A stretch of DNA of 64,000 nt from Zonotrichia leucophrys gambelii (lineage: Eukaryota; Chordata; Aves; Passeriformes; Passerellidae). The position numbers and the translations under genes are program-made. Shown one piece after another: positions 23,256 through 33,555 of the stretch. The notes beneath the pieces were generated by a model. That model was not told the DNA's origin, did no database searches, and saw nothing but the letters and a program-made list of their open reading frames with translations. Where the stretch lies: the NCBI RefSeq assembly GCF_028769735.1, contig NC_088171.1:128915533-128979532 (forward strand), in the 5' to 3' direction. Positions within the stretch are counted from its first letter, which is position 1. Each line of letters begins with the position of its first letter.

Positions 23256-26007
23256 CCCCACCCAAAAACTGAAGTGGAAAACAGACGAACCAGTTGATGT
23301 GAAACAGTGGCCACTCAGTAAACAAAAAATAAAGGTGCTTGAGGAACTAGTACAAGAGCAACTAAGAAAGGGCCACATTGTAGAGACCATGTCCCCATGG
23401 AACTCTCCAGTGTTTGTCATCCAAAAAGCTGACAAAAAGAGGTGGCGACTTCTCTGTGACCTCCGACAAATTAATAATGTAATTGAAGATATGGGTTCTC
23501 CTCAACCTGGTATGCCATCCCCAACAATGCTTCCTCAAGATTGGAAATTAGCTGTTATTGATATTAAAGATTGTTTTTTTCAAATCCCATTGCACCCTGA
23601 CGATGCACCGCGTTTGGCATTCTCTGTCCCTTCTATCAATTCAGAAGCTCCTATGAAAAGGTACCATTGGACTGTTCTTCCTCAGGGCCTGAAAGTATCT
23701 CCAGCTATCTGCCAGTGGTATGTCTCTTCCCTGCTTTCCCAGTGCGTGCAGCCGCAGAGAAGGCCATCATCTACCATTATATGGATGATATCCTTGTGTG
23801 TGCCCCCAATGATGATTTACTAACACATGCGCTTGACCTAACGATCGATGCATTGATTGTTGCAGGGTTCGAGCTCCAGGAACAGAAAATTCAAAAGATG
23901 CCACCTTGGAAGTATTTGGGCTTAGAAATTGGAAATAGGACCATTGTTCCTCAAAAACTAGAAATCAATCCAAGGATCAAGACCCTTGCGGATGTCCACA
24001 AGTTGTGTGGGTCTTTGAACTGGGTAAGACCATGGCTTGGTCTGACTAATGAAGACCTTGCCCCTCTTTTCAATTTACTGAAAGGGGGAGAGGACCCAGG
24101 TGCTCCTAGGTCTATTACCCCAGAGGCACGGAAAGCTCTAGAAAAGGTTCAGATTGCAATGTCCACAAGACAGGCCCACCGATGCCGGCCTGACCTGCCA
24201 TTCAAATTTATCATCCTAGGTAAGTTGCCACACCTCCATGGAATTATTTTCCAGTGGGAGGAAAAACAAACACCTAAGGCAAAGAACACACCAAAAAGGA
24301 CCGGGACCAGAGGGACTCTCTCTTGATCATAGAATGGGTTTTCCTCAGTCACAAAAGGTCCAAGAGGCTGACAAAGCCTCAAGAGCTGATAGCAGAACTG
24401 ATCCGGAAAGCAAGGACCCGGATCAGGGAGTTAGCAGGATGTGATTTTAAGTGCATTCACATTCCAGTTGAGTTAAAATCAGGTCAAAATACTATGAAAA
24501 TACTCGAACAATTGTTTCAAGAAAATGAAGTGTTGCAGTTTGCTCTGGATTCCTACTCAGGACAATTTTCGGTAGCACGGCCCGCTTGCAAATTGTTTGA
24601 ACAAGATGTTCAATTTACTTTAAAATTAAGAACTGCTCTAAGTAGGAGACCTTTAAAAAGGGCTCTGACTGTCTTTACAGATGCGTCCGGGAGGTCCCAC
24701 AAGTCTGTTATGACTTGGAAAGATCCTCAAACCCAGCAGTGGGAGACGGACATTGCTGAGGTGGAAGGTTCACCTCAGGTTGCTGAATTGGCTGCAGTTG
24801 TTAGGGCTTTTGAAAGGTTCTCAGAACCATTTAATCTGATTACAGACTCTGCATACGTGGCAGGAGTAGTATCCAGAGCAGATCAAGCAATACTGCAAGA
24901 TGTATCTAACATTGCACTTTTTGAATTGCTCTCAAAACTGGTAAAGTTAGTCACTCACCGAGAGCAACCCTTTTATGTGATGCATGTCAGGTCACACACT
25001 GACTTGCCAGGGTTTATCGCTGAAGGCAACAGAAGGGCAGATGCTCTTGCTGCGCCTGCAGTGATGGCCACTCTCCCAAAGGTTTTTGAACAGGCAAAAA
25101 TCAGCCACCAGCTTTTCCACCAAAATGCACCTGGCCTGGTTCGTCAGTTTAACATCACTCGAGAACAGGCCAAAGCGATTGTGGCCATGTGCCCAAATTG
25201 CCAACAACATGCACTCCCTACAGTGAGTACGGGAGCAAACCCAAGGGGAATGAACAGTTGTGAACTGTGGCAAACAGATGTAACACACATACAGGCTTTT
25301 GGACGGCAGAAATATGTTCATGTTAGTGTAGATACCTTTTCTGGAGCGGTCTATGCTTCTGCCCACACAGGAGAATCATCTATTGATGCTATTAAGCACC
25401 TCTTACAGGCTTTTTCTTTCATGGGCATCCCCAAGGAGCTGAAAACTGATAATGGGCCTGCTTATAAATCCAAGGAATTCGGGAGCTTCCTGCAGCAATG
25501 GGGAGTAGAGCACAAAACTGGCATCCCCTACTCCCCTACAGGTCAAGCCATTGTAGAAAGAACTCACCGTGATATTAAAAGGGTCCTGGACCAGCAACAA
25601 CAGGTTCTGAAGGTAGAACTCCCCACATCCGGTTATCCAGGGCGCTATTCACAATAAATTTTCTGAATTGTTCTTTTGACAGCCTGAACCCTCCCATCCT
25701 ACGCCACTTTGGGGGGAACAGTCACAGGTTGATGAAAGAAAAACCTCCAGTTTTAGTAAAGGACCCTGAGACTTGGAAAATGGTGGGACCTTACAAATTG
25801 GTTACTTGGGGACGTGGATACGCCTGTGTGTCCACCCCCTCTGGTTTAAGGTGGGTTCCTTCCAAATGGGTAAAGCCCTATGTTCCCAAAGTCTCAGAGA
25901 AATCTGCAGAAGCACCCCAGGTTGCTCACGCTGCCTGGAGAAGAAAACGCCGCGCACGTTCTCTGGAGGAAATTCCATTTAAGCCTCCTATCTGGAATAG
26001 CTTGTAA
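23256..26007 (+). pseudogene. pol: pol (reverse transcriptase, RNase H, integrase), frameshifted
   Basis: Reverse transcriptase fingers and palm begin in the protease frame; the frame changes near 23,735, just before the catalytic YMDD at 23,778-23,789. Thumb and connection continue to about 24,310, where a second change leads to RNase H, with its first Asp in TDAS at 24,680 and later Glu, Asp and Asp positions present. Integrase follows with an HX3H and CX2C zinc site (about 25,100-25,205) and a D,D,E triad (DVTHI, DNGPAY and VERTHR contexts). A third change near 25,620-25,640 separates the catalytic core from the C-terminal DNA-binding domain, which ends at 26,007. The motifs are of class II (beta/alpha-like) type. 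Confidence 0.92.
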
Positions 26008-26073
26008 TATATGTTTGTCTCAAGTTTTTGTACCAGTTTAGATCCCACTGTTCGTGTGTAGCCTCGAGACGTC

Positions 26074-26480
26074 ATGAGACTGAGCCTGCTTCTCGTCCTA
26101 CTCGTGATCATCCCACCTGCAATCTCCTGCATAGTGCCGCAGCCCAAACCACATATGGACTACCTTGACAAAGGCTCTCAGACATCAACAGAGAAACTGA
26201 CAACGGGCTGAATGGACTTTTCAATGGCTGGGGACTCTCGGGCTGGTTGGGATCTATTCTGAAAACTGTAATTTTAGTGCTGTTTATTTTAGTTGTAGTT
26301 ATTGTAGTTTTTAGCATTGTTTTTGGAGTAATCAGACGCATGGTTCTCAAGTTAATCTCAAGCTCATCTCCCCCTCCTGAGGTCTACCATTTAGAAGCCC
26401 TCAGTGCTCCAGTGGATGACCTGGAAGCCTCAGTAGAATCATTCTGCACCATAAACACCGTCCTCTTCTTTTTAAACAAA
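26074..26480 (+). pseudogene. env: env remnant: signal peptide plus membrane anchor
   Basis: An ATG at 26,074 starts a 45-codon frame (stop at 26,209) with a strongly hydrophobic signal-peptide-like N-terminus. In a different frame, from about 26,169, the sequence encodes the end of a transmembrane subunit: a short ectodomain stub, a long aliphatic membrane span (about 26,260-26,335) and a cytoplasmic tail that runs into the LTR. Surface subunit, cleavage site and fusion peptide are absent. The junction near 26,160-26,170 therefore marks a large internal deletion. A possible splice acceptor (TGTGTAG) lies just upstream at about 26,055-26,061. Confidence 0.8.
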
Positions 26481-26483
26481 ACT

Positions 26484-26492
26484 AGGGGGAGA
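26484..26492 (+). other. Polypurine tract
   Basis: AGGGGGAGA directly abuts the TG that opens the 3' LTR, as expected for the plus-strand primer of reverse transcription. Confidence 0.85.
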
Positions 26493-26983
26493 TGTTGTGG
26501 TGTGTTGCAATATCCTGTTTTACCTTCTCCCTTCCCCTCGCCCCTCGCTGAGTGTGCCCTGTCAATCAGGCTAACATACCAGCAAGGCGTCGTGTGATAG
26601 GTGTCCCTAGTACCTTGAGACCCTGCCCCTTCACCTGGTTGGTGACTCACCTGTCCCCTCCCCTTCCCCTGTCCTGAGCTTAAAATGTGAATCAGACCAT
26701 GCGGCTTCATTCTGTTACCAGCAGTGGCCCAGTGCAGACGTATCTGTACTCATGGAATAAACATCTGGCTACCTTCTAGCAGAATCCATTCCCTTTCTCT
26801 CCACCATCGCCAGAAGCTTTCTCCTGAGGAGAACGGAGTCCTGTCTTGTGCCCCGCTGCACTTTGCCGCCAGCCAAGGTACCTCTGGGGTTAAACACCAC
26901 AGTGCTGCCTCTGGCCAAGCAGCGAAGGTCAGAACTGGCCTAGGCACCATCTAACTGGTTATATTGGGATACTTATTCCAATA
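26493..26983 (+). repeat. 3' LTR (491 bp)
   Basis: Same length and ends as the 5' copy, offset by 7,414 bp, with the AATAAA signal at 26,756-26,761. It is followed directly by the CTCAAA target duplication. I found no base substitution against the 5' LTR, only the paired C-run length change at about 26,533-26,545. Confidence 0.95.
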
Positions 26984-26989
26984 CTCAAA

Positions 26990-29900
26990 GATTTTAATTA
27001 TTTATTTGCATGAGGTCCTTATGCCCAATTTGTTCTCCACATCTCCTACTGCAGTCATCTCTTTTGCATTCTGCAGATTCTGCTCATATTTAAACATTTC
27101 TAGCAAGTTTCCAGAGGAGAGGGAAAAGCCAAGACACAAAGCAATGGTGGTCACAGCTTGGCATTTCTGTTACAGCTGGCCGAGCAGGAGGCAATGGCTC
27201 TGAAGCACCTTGGAGTTGTTCTGAGTGGCTGTGCTCAGGTCTGAGTGTCTTCAGTGCACCTTGCTGTGACCCCAGCCTCTCCACTTCCCCATCCCTCTTC
27301 TGCTCTGCCAGAGGACAGAGCCTTCCCTCGCTGCTGGGCTCTGCAGAGTCTGTCCCAGTGGCTGCCCAAAGCTGGGCTCCAGTGCCGTGCCATAGCTGGT
27401 GTCAGGCTGCTCGTCCCTGGGTGTGACAAACTCTGCCAGGTCCCTCTGCCTCCCCACTGACTTCTGCTCACACTCTCCTGGAGGTGCCTCCTGGGCCACA
27501 GCCCAGCTGCCCTGGGTGGCGTTCCAGGCTCTGTGGCGGCAGGAGCAGGGCCCTGTGTCCCACAGGCACGGGCAGGCGGGGGCTGGGGCCGCCCCGGGGC
27601 CGGGCCGCGGGAGGGGCCAGGCCCGGCTGCTGGGGCTGCCGCGGGCCCTGCTCCTCCCTTCGAGACCCAGGACCCTCCAGGGCTTTGGGGCCCAGACCTC
27701 GGCAGAGAGGATTTTGTTTTCTCTTTTGAAGTGTTGTGAAGTGCCACATGCACTCGTGTGACTGTGAGGCAGAGCCCTGGCAGCTCTCCCTTTTGCAGGC
27801 TTTTCTGCAAAAAAACCCCAAACCCAAACAAGCAAAAGAGAGGAGGCTGTATTTTATTTTTATAGCAAGTTAAAACCTGTTCTAGTGAGGTGTGGGTGCT
27901 GATGATTTTTAGTTTTCAGATTTTTTTAATTCTGTCATTGTTGTCACTGGCAGGCCTTTAAAGACTCTGTGTAACACCCCAAGATAGGGACCAGCACAAG
28001 CAACCAGAGAGTGCAGGAGAGACCTGCTGTTATTTATAATTGATGTTGAAATTGAGAAACACAATTGCATGGAGAGCATTTCACACCACATAGCAGGGCA
28101 ATTGAAAGGATAACCTCCAGGACAGCAAAACTTGTTTCATGTAGAGTGGGGTTTCAAGAGAAGAAGCAAACCCTCACACATCACTTGTCAAAAGAAAGGC
28201 CTGACCTACAGCAATTGGAGGGCAAAAATGGGATGGCAGAGTGAATTAGAAAACAGACAGAGAAGGAAAACTTCCTTTTCATTCCAGAGACCAGGAAAAG
28301 GACCTGTAGGGTTAAAGAGGACAAGCAAGGGCCAGTGTCCCATGCTTGTGGGGGTGGCAGCTTCACGAGAGTCATGCCAAGCGTGCTGGAAGGATCAGCT
28401 TACTCCTCACCTAAATTCAGTGCATGGCTATTAATGAGGTGGCAAATGCAGAGTCCAGAATGACAACAAATCTATGGAGTCTTTGGAACAAAGGCAGAGT
28501 TGAAAACATGGGTCCTGCTCTCTCTTATAAACTCTTAGGGCTTTCTCCAGGGGAGATGACAGAAAACAGGCTTGGAAAATTTACCTAAGAGACTAAGATG
28601 CCAAACAGCTCAGCAAGGACAATGGTTAAATTTAACTTTAAGCACAAACACGATGGATGGATGAAGCTTCTCACCTCATGAGGAGGTGCAGTGGAGGGCA
28701 GCTGCACCAGCCCCACCTGGCTGGGGTGATGCCCAAAGCCTGGCCATGCTGCTGCTTGAGGACGAGGACAGGAGGTGTGAGGAGTGGAGCTGGCCCCTGT
28801 GACAGGCATTTAATTTAGTCCTTGGCAGAAAGAGCCCTGCCAAGTAGGCACTGCCCACTGGGAGCAGCAGCCCCCTGCCCGAGCAGTGCTGTGCTCTCAG
28901 GAGCAGTGGGCACCGAGGCACTGGGGGAGAGGAAAGATGGGATCTTTTCACCTCATGAAGGCACTGCTCTCCCCAGGTTTTCAATAGCAGGGAGAGAAAC
29001 AACAGTTCAACACAGCCTAAACCTGTGTAGAGCACAGCAGAGCACTGCCTGGCTGCAGGAAAACCCCTAGAAATTGATGCCTGAGGAAAGGTCTGGATTT
29101 AGCATCCTCAGATGACCTCTTGTTACAAATTCCTTGGCTATTTATAAATGCCCCCCATAAGACTAGAGTTCAAGAATGCACTAACATTTAGAACTACAGA
29201 GCCAATTCACCCTCTCTGATATCTTCCTCGTGCTAGGGAATTCAGAGAGAGTATCTGCTGCATGAGGATGGTCAAGATTGGCCCCAAAAATAATTTGTTG
29301 CAACAACATGCTGAAGAATACATGAACCACTGAAGCCCCTGTTGGGCTGATAACTGTGGCAGACAGGATGCTGAAGGAAATGAAAGTGGCCTTAAACAGG
29401 AGCCTTAGCTCCATGGGGGAGAGCTGCAGGATCAAAGGTCAATACAATCCAGAGTAGAAACCTAATGTGATGGTGGTCTGTCAACAGGTGGTCTGTCCTG
29501 AGAGCTCTTGCACACCCAGGATCACAAAACAGCACTACCTCTTGTCCTCCTCTTCACTTGTTATTAGTGTTACAGAAAAAAACGCCAGCTCCAGTGTCTG
29601 CCAGCCTTATTGCTTTGTGACACCACCCTCAGTGTGTTTGCTTTGAATAGAAGAGTTGCACGGTGGTAAATTTTGAAAAATAGTATCTGCCACCTAGTGG
29701 TAAATGATTTTTTTTTTTAATGGGAGATGATGTTACAGCTTGCTGGGTTAATATTGGCTTTCCAAAGGTATTTTCTCCTTGAAAACTCTCAGTATATGTT
29801 TATTATAGATTTTGGGCTAAGTTCCAAATTGTTTACAGCATGTAGGTATTAACAAAACCAAGTGACTATTTCAGTGATTTGCTTCTATTACAGAAAGGTC

Positions 29901-30565
29901 TCCAAGATGCTCCTAACCAGCCTAGACTAGCAACTCACAGGATGTAATATGAATTCATAATTTTCCTCAGAAAGTCATATCTGTCAATAAGTGCTCAAGA
30001 GTGAAATTTAGTTTCAGGAGCACGAGGAGCCTAATTCAGGAACAGCGTGTGAAGAGCATGTGTTAAAGGATGAGCAATGAGGATAAGAGCAGCCATAGCC
30101 AGCGCTGTGATTGCTGTGGGACTCGATGTGTTCTGCAAGTCACGGGTAGAGGGGAGGTGTTGAAATATGCTTTCCTTCTGCATGCTTAGACAGCTTCTGT
30201 AGAAATCATTACAAAGGGCAAAAGTCCTGTCACAAAGGGGTTTTGGTTTTATTACTTGGTGGGTTGCTTTGTAGGAAACTGGTCTTTCCCAGTCCATCCC
30301 CAGTCCCTATCCCTGCTGTGTGCTCTCACTGGAGGCTCCCTTGCAGCCTCCCAGGTGAGAGGGGTGGCTTAGGTTTAACCATCCTTGGCCAACACCAGCA
30401 GGATCAAACTACCTGTGCATGGGCTTCCTTTCAGTATATTAGGAATGTCTGTAAGAATGATGAAGAGACACTTGACACCAAGGCCTGTAGCGACTGGAGA
30501 AGCAGTTTTTAAATGGAAAAAGATTAGATTTAAATGTGACATAAGGAACTTTTTTTTTATTATGA
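26990..30565. other. Intergenic, no gene recognised
   Basis: A GC-rich islet at about 27,480-27,680 keeps frames open on both strands (up to about 198 codons on the minus strand), but the products are low-complexity and lack any domain. Elsewhere I see nothing beyond short T-runs. Confidence 0.55.
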
Positions 30566-30705
30566 TGGGGGTTAGACACTGTAACAGGTTGCCCAGAGCC
30601 CAGGTTGGATGGGTGCTTGAGCAGCCTGGAAGATGTTCCTGGTCATGGTAGGGGCATTAGAGAAAGTCACCTTCCATAACTATTCCATGGCTGTGTGGTT
30701 CTATA
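30566..30705 (+). mobile_element. CR1 LINE 3' end fragment
   Basis: AACAGGTTGCCCAGAG, then GGTTGGATGGGTGCTTGAGC, CAGCCTGGAAGATGTTCC and an ending in CCATGGCTGTGTGGTTCTAT follow the order of an avian CR1 tail on the plus strand. It is short and diverged. Confidence 0.75.
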
Positions 30706-31882
30706 GTGACCCAGCTATACACTAAGCCCAAAAAGTTTAACATTTATTAACACATGTTACTTTAAGTGGTAGCTGGATGCTGAAAGTATCCCAGAAGCAG
30801 TTAATTTCTTGCACCACAGTTAAATCACCAAGCTGTTTATAGCCAAGCTAAACTGATTCTCAGCTGATCTGCGTGTAACATGTCTGACTGAAGGAGCTCC
30901 CTCCCACCCAGAGGACAGGAGCAGGTGGTGATGGAGCCAAGGGCCTCCCCCAGCCATGGACTCAGGGCTCTGTAACCCATCCCCTGTGATTCACCACCCT
31001 CATGAGGTGAAAGTCAGCTGTGAAAGTGAGCCTGTCTGTTTGCAGGCTGTACATAAACCACTGGCTTTGTTTTCTTCAGGTGTGAGTGTTTCCAGGGGAA
31101 TATTCCCTGCTGCAGCAGTGAGTGGGTGCTTTTGGCACTGGGGACCCCTTGGATGCACTGAGACACATTGATCCAGTTGGTGTGAGGGTCCTTTAGGAGT
31201 CAGGGTCCCCACAGGTGACAGCCACCAACTGCATTTCTCAGGCAGGCTAATGGCAGGGACAGCACTCCACTCTGAAGAGTTTCAGCTGGGCAGCGCACCT
31301 GCACAGCAGCAGCCCACAGGTGCTCACCCTCTCCCCTGGCAGGTTAGGGAACAGCATATTCTGTGCCAGCACAGCCTAAAACATTGAGCTCCCTGTTAGG
31401 AAAGTCTGCTGCAGGGGAGTGCATCACATGAAGAGGAGGCAGCCTTCCTCCCTCCAGCCCCAGGGGCTCATGAAGCCTGAAGCAGGTGGTGCTCACTAGG
31501 GAGATGCTGGCCCAGGTGGCTGGTAAATGCAGGTATGTTCTGTCACACTCCTTTCTGCAGTGGGAAGTAATGCTACTTCCCACAGGAGTGCATACCCAAG
31601 TGCTGAGGCTAGGGCAGCAAAATTAAAATTGCCTTCAAGCAATTATATGACAATTCTCCCCCTCTCCCAACATGAAAAATGTTTTCTTATTATTTTGGAG
31701 CCATTGATTCAGCAGGAAATGGTGTCACTCCCTCCTCAGCTGTTGAGTTCTACCCTAATCCCAACTCTTCTAAGAAAAAGCTCTCTGTCCTTCCACAGCT
31801 TTTCCCAACCAGGCACTCTGTGCAAGAACCAAGCCAAGGGAACAAAGGGTACGGCTTGATCTTTTGGGGAGAAGGCTCCACC

Positions 31883-32237
31883 TGTAGTAGATAGGGCCTG
31901 GCGTTCGGAAGATCTCGTGATGTTACGGGAAGACAGGGCCCCTGTTCCCTTAGATAAGAAAATTAACATAAGAATGCAGCCCCCTAAACCACATGCCAGT
32001 AATTTTCCACTTTCCCTGTAAGTTTCCATTCCCTACTAACCACAGATAGTAAAGACAGACCCTCGCCTGACGTAGAAGCCCCTTAAACTATAAAACCCCA
32101 CGAGAAGAAATAATAAAGGCCTTTGACCATCCACCAAGTTAGTGTTAGCCTGTTTCTTAAGCCCGAGCGGCCCTAGAGAATGGGCCGCCGTGCTGTTTCT
32201 TGAAACCAAGTCGCCAGCCTTGTATCAGAAAGCAACA
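31883..32237 (+). mobile_element. Solo LTR (355 bp)
   Basis: The element starts TGTAG and ends CAACA, giving the inverted TGT/ACA termini of an LTR. It is flanked on both sides by CCACC (31,878-31,882 and 32,238-32,242), a 5-bp target duplication. Inside are a clear TATA box (TATAAAA, 32,089-32,095) and AATAAA at 32,112-32,117, in the order and spacing of a U3-R boundary. No internal retroviral sequence adjoins it, so it is most likely a solo LTR left by recombination. The 5-bp duplication does not match the full-length class II provirus. Confidence 0.85.
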
Positions 32238-32539
32238 CCACCCCTCAAGGTGTTTCAAGATTTTCCTCCTAGAAATACCAAAGGCTCAAATGGAAGAGGT
32301 TGGATTGAGAGAAGTGTCCTTACAGAAATGTGACTGATCAGAAGTGGTGCCTCTCAGCTTTTAAAATCCATGAGATTGTACGCCCTGAATCCACCACCTC
32401 TAGCCCTGCCTTCAGTACCCAGCAAGTGACCAGTCATGTATGCCCAAAAATATCTGTGTTTTCCTGATGGCACTTCCCGTTTTGCCCACCAAGCCCCTTC
32501 AAAATGAGGCTCATACAACCTGCTCAGTATGATGCTTTC

Positions 32540-32545
32540 TTTAAT
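32540..32545 (-). terminator. Candidate ODF1 poly(A) signal
   Basis: On the minus strand this reads ATTAAA, the commonest variant poly(A) signal, about 100 nt after the ODF1 stop codon. No canonical AATAAA is seen on that strand between the stop and the solo LTR, so this is the best candidate. Confidence 0.5.
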
Positions 32546-32642
32546 GGAAGAGGTAAGAGAAGCTCTGACACAGATCCAAATGTCATGAAGAGAAGGCTTG
32601 AGGCAAAGGAATGGCCTGGCTGGTTTGGTTTCCTGCTGCAGC

Positions 32643-33340
32643 TCAATAAGGGCAGAGGTAAGGGTAGCACTTGGGTGGTGGGCAGCACTTGGGTGGCGGG
32701 AGGCACTTGGATTCCACGGAGTATGTCACCTCCTTGTCACACACCCCTGGCGGCAGGCAGAATTCCTTCACGAACCTTTTGTAGTTACTGGTCTTTGCCA
32801 GGGGGGTGTTGCACTCCATCTTGCGCTCCGCTGACACCGTCACCTTCCCGTCCTTCACCGTCACCGTGATGTCTTTGGGGTCAAAACCCTTCACATCGAT
32901 CAAAGCCAAGTTCTGACCACTGCACGAGTTCAGCATCATGCCAAGTCTTTTCGTTCTGGAATTAAAACAAGAGGTGGATCTTTACTTTCCCGTATCCCTT
33001 TCAATCTATTTCTCCAAAATGGCTCTTTCGCTCCCACCCTAGTTACCTGTATCAACCTTTGCTCCCGACAGCAATGTCAGACCTCCCTTCATCCTACCCT
33101 AAAGGCAGCCAGTGTCAGTGGAAAGCAGGCAGCTCTCTCTTACCTGTCGTTTCTCACGGCGACGCACCGTCTCCGGAAGCAGGGGCTGGGCAGGGAGCAG
33201 CAGGAGAGGACGCAGCGGTTCATGCGGGCCGTGCACAGCCTGTCCCGGAGCAGCTGCAGCCGCAGGTCCAGCAGCCTCATCTGCCTGTTGATCTGCCGCA
33301 GGTTCTGCATGCTGTCCTCCTGGAAGTAACAGTGCGCCAT
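32643..33340 (-). CDS. ODF1: Outer dense fiber protein 1, two exons
   Basis: ODF1 (HSPB10) is a small-heat-shock-related structural protein of the outer dense fibres of the sperm tail. Exon 1 runs 33,340 down to 33,144, with the ATG in a strong context, and ends at a consensus donor (CAG then GTAAGA). Exon 2 runs 32,955 to 32,643 after a TTCCAG acceptor, with the stop at 32,645-32,643. The junction splits an Arg codon and continues in frame, giving 169 residues. Residues 1-35 match the ODF1 N-terminal helix; exon 2 gives an alpha-crystallin-like domain (DVKGFDPKDI, DGKVTVSAER, KEFCLPP, EVTY). The tail is a short Cys-Pro run (KCLPPPKCCPPPKCYPYLCPY split by position 20), far shorter than the long Cys-X-Pro tail of mammalian ODF1 (about 250 residues). 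UBR5 follows in the conserved order. Confidence 0.9.
32956..33143 (-). other. ODF1 intron (188 bp)
   Basis: GT-AG intron on the minus strand with a GTAAGAG donor and a pyrimidine-containing TTTTAATTCCAG acceptor. Translating across it joins the two ODF1-like parts in frame and in the expected order. Both splice sites are therefore supported by protein similarity as well as by consensus. Confidence 0.88.
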
Positions 33341-33555
33341 TGTCAGGCTGGAGGTGTGTCAGGGCAAGAGCGATCTGGAGTGCCCCGAGAGCTTCATCTG
33401 CTGCCGAGCCTGGGGCAGCGCTGCCGTTGTTGCCGCGGCCTCCCGGCGCTGCCTCACGGCTCCGCGGGCCCGGCCGCCACCGTTCCGCCGTCACTATGGC
33501 AACAACGGCCGGGCCCGCGCTCAGCCCAGGGCCTGCAGCGGCCGGCACGGCCCGG
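33341..33555 (-). promoter_or_regulatory. Probable ODF1 promoter with RFX X-box
   Basis: GC-rich, CpG-containing DNA immediately upstream of the ODF1 start. GTCACTATGGCAAC at 33,490-33,503 fits the RFX X-box consensus GTHNYYATRRNAAC at every position, and a CRE half-site (CGTCA, 33,489-33,493) overlaps it. RFX2 and CREM-family factors drive many spermatid genes, which fits a sperm-tail protein. Binding itself is inferred from sequence only. The promoter is bounded upstream by the minisatellite. Confidence 0.6.

Larger units (their letters stand above)
19073..26989 (+). mobile_element. Full-length defective class II endogenous retrovirus
   Basis: The order is 5' LTR, primer binding site, leader, gag, pro-pol, env remnant, polypurine tract, 3' LTR, all on the plus strand. 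It is flanked by the 6-bp direct repeat CTCAAA (19,073-19,078 and 26,984-26,989), a length typical of alpha- and betaretrovirus-like (class II, ERVK-like) integrations. The LTRs are 491 bp each and almost identical, so integration looks recent. Coding regions carry at least five frame changes, and env has lost nearly all of its ectodomain, so the copy cannot encode a complete set of proteins. It lies between the presumed KLF10 end and ODF1, opposite in orientation to ODF1. Confidence 0.95.

Noticed and set aside
27235..27831. 198-codon minus-strand frame
   Set aside because: Low-complexity Pro/Ala/Gly-rich product from a GC-rich islet, with two other overlapping open frames and no domain.
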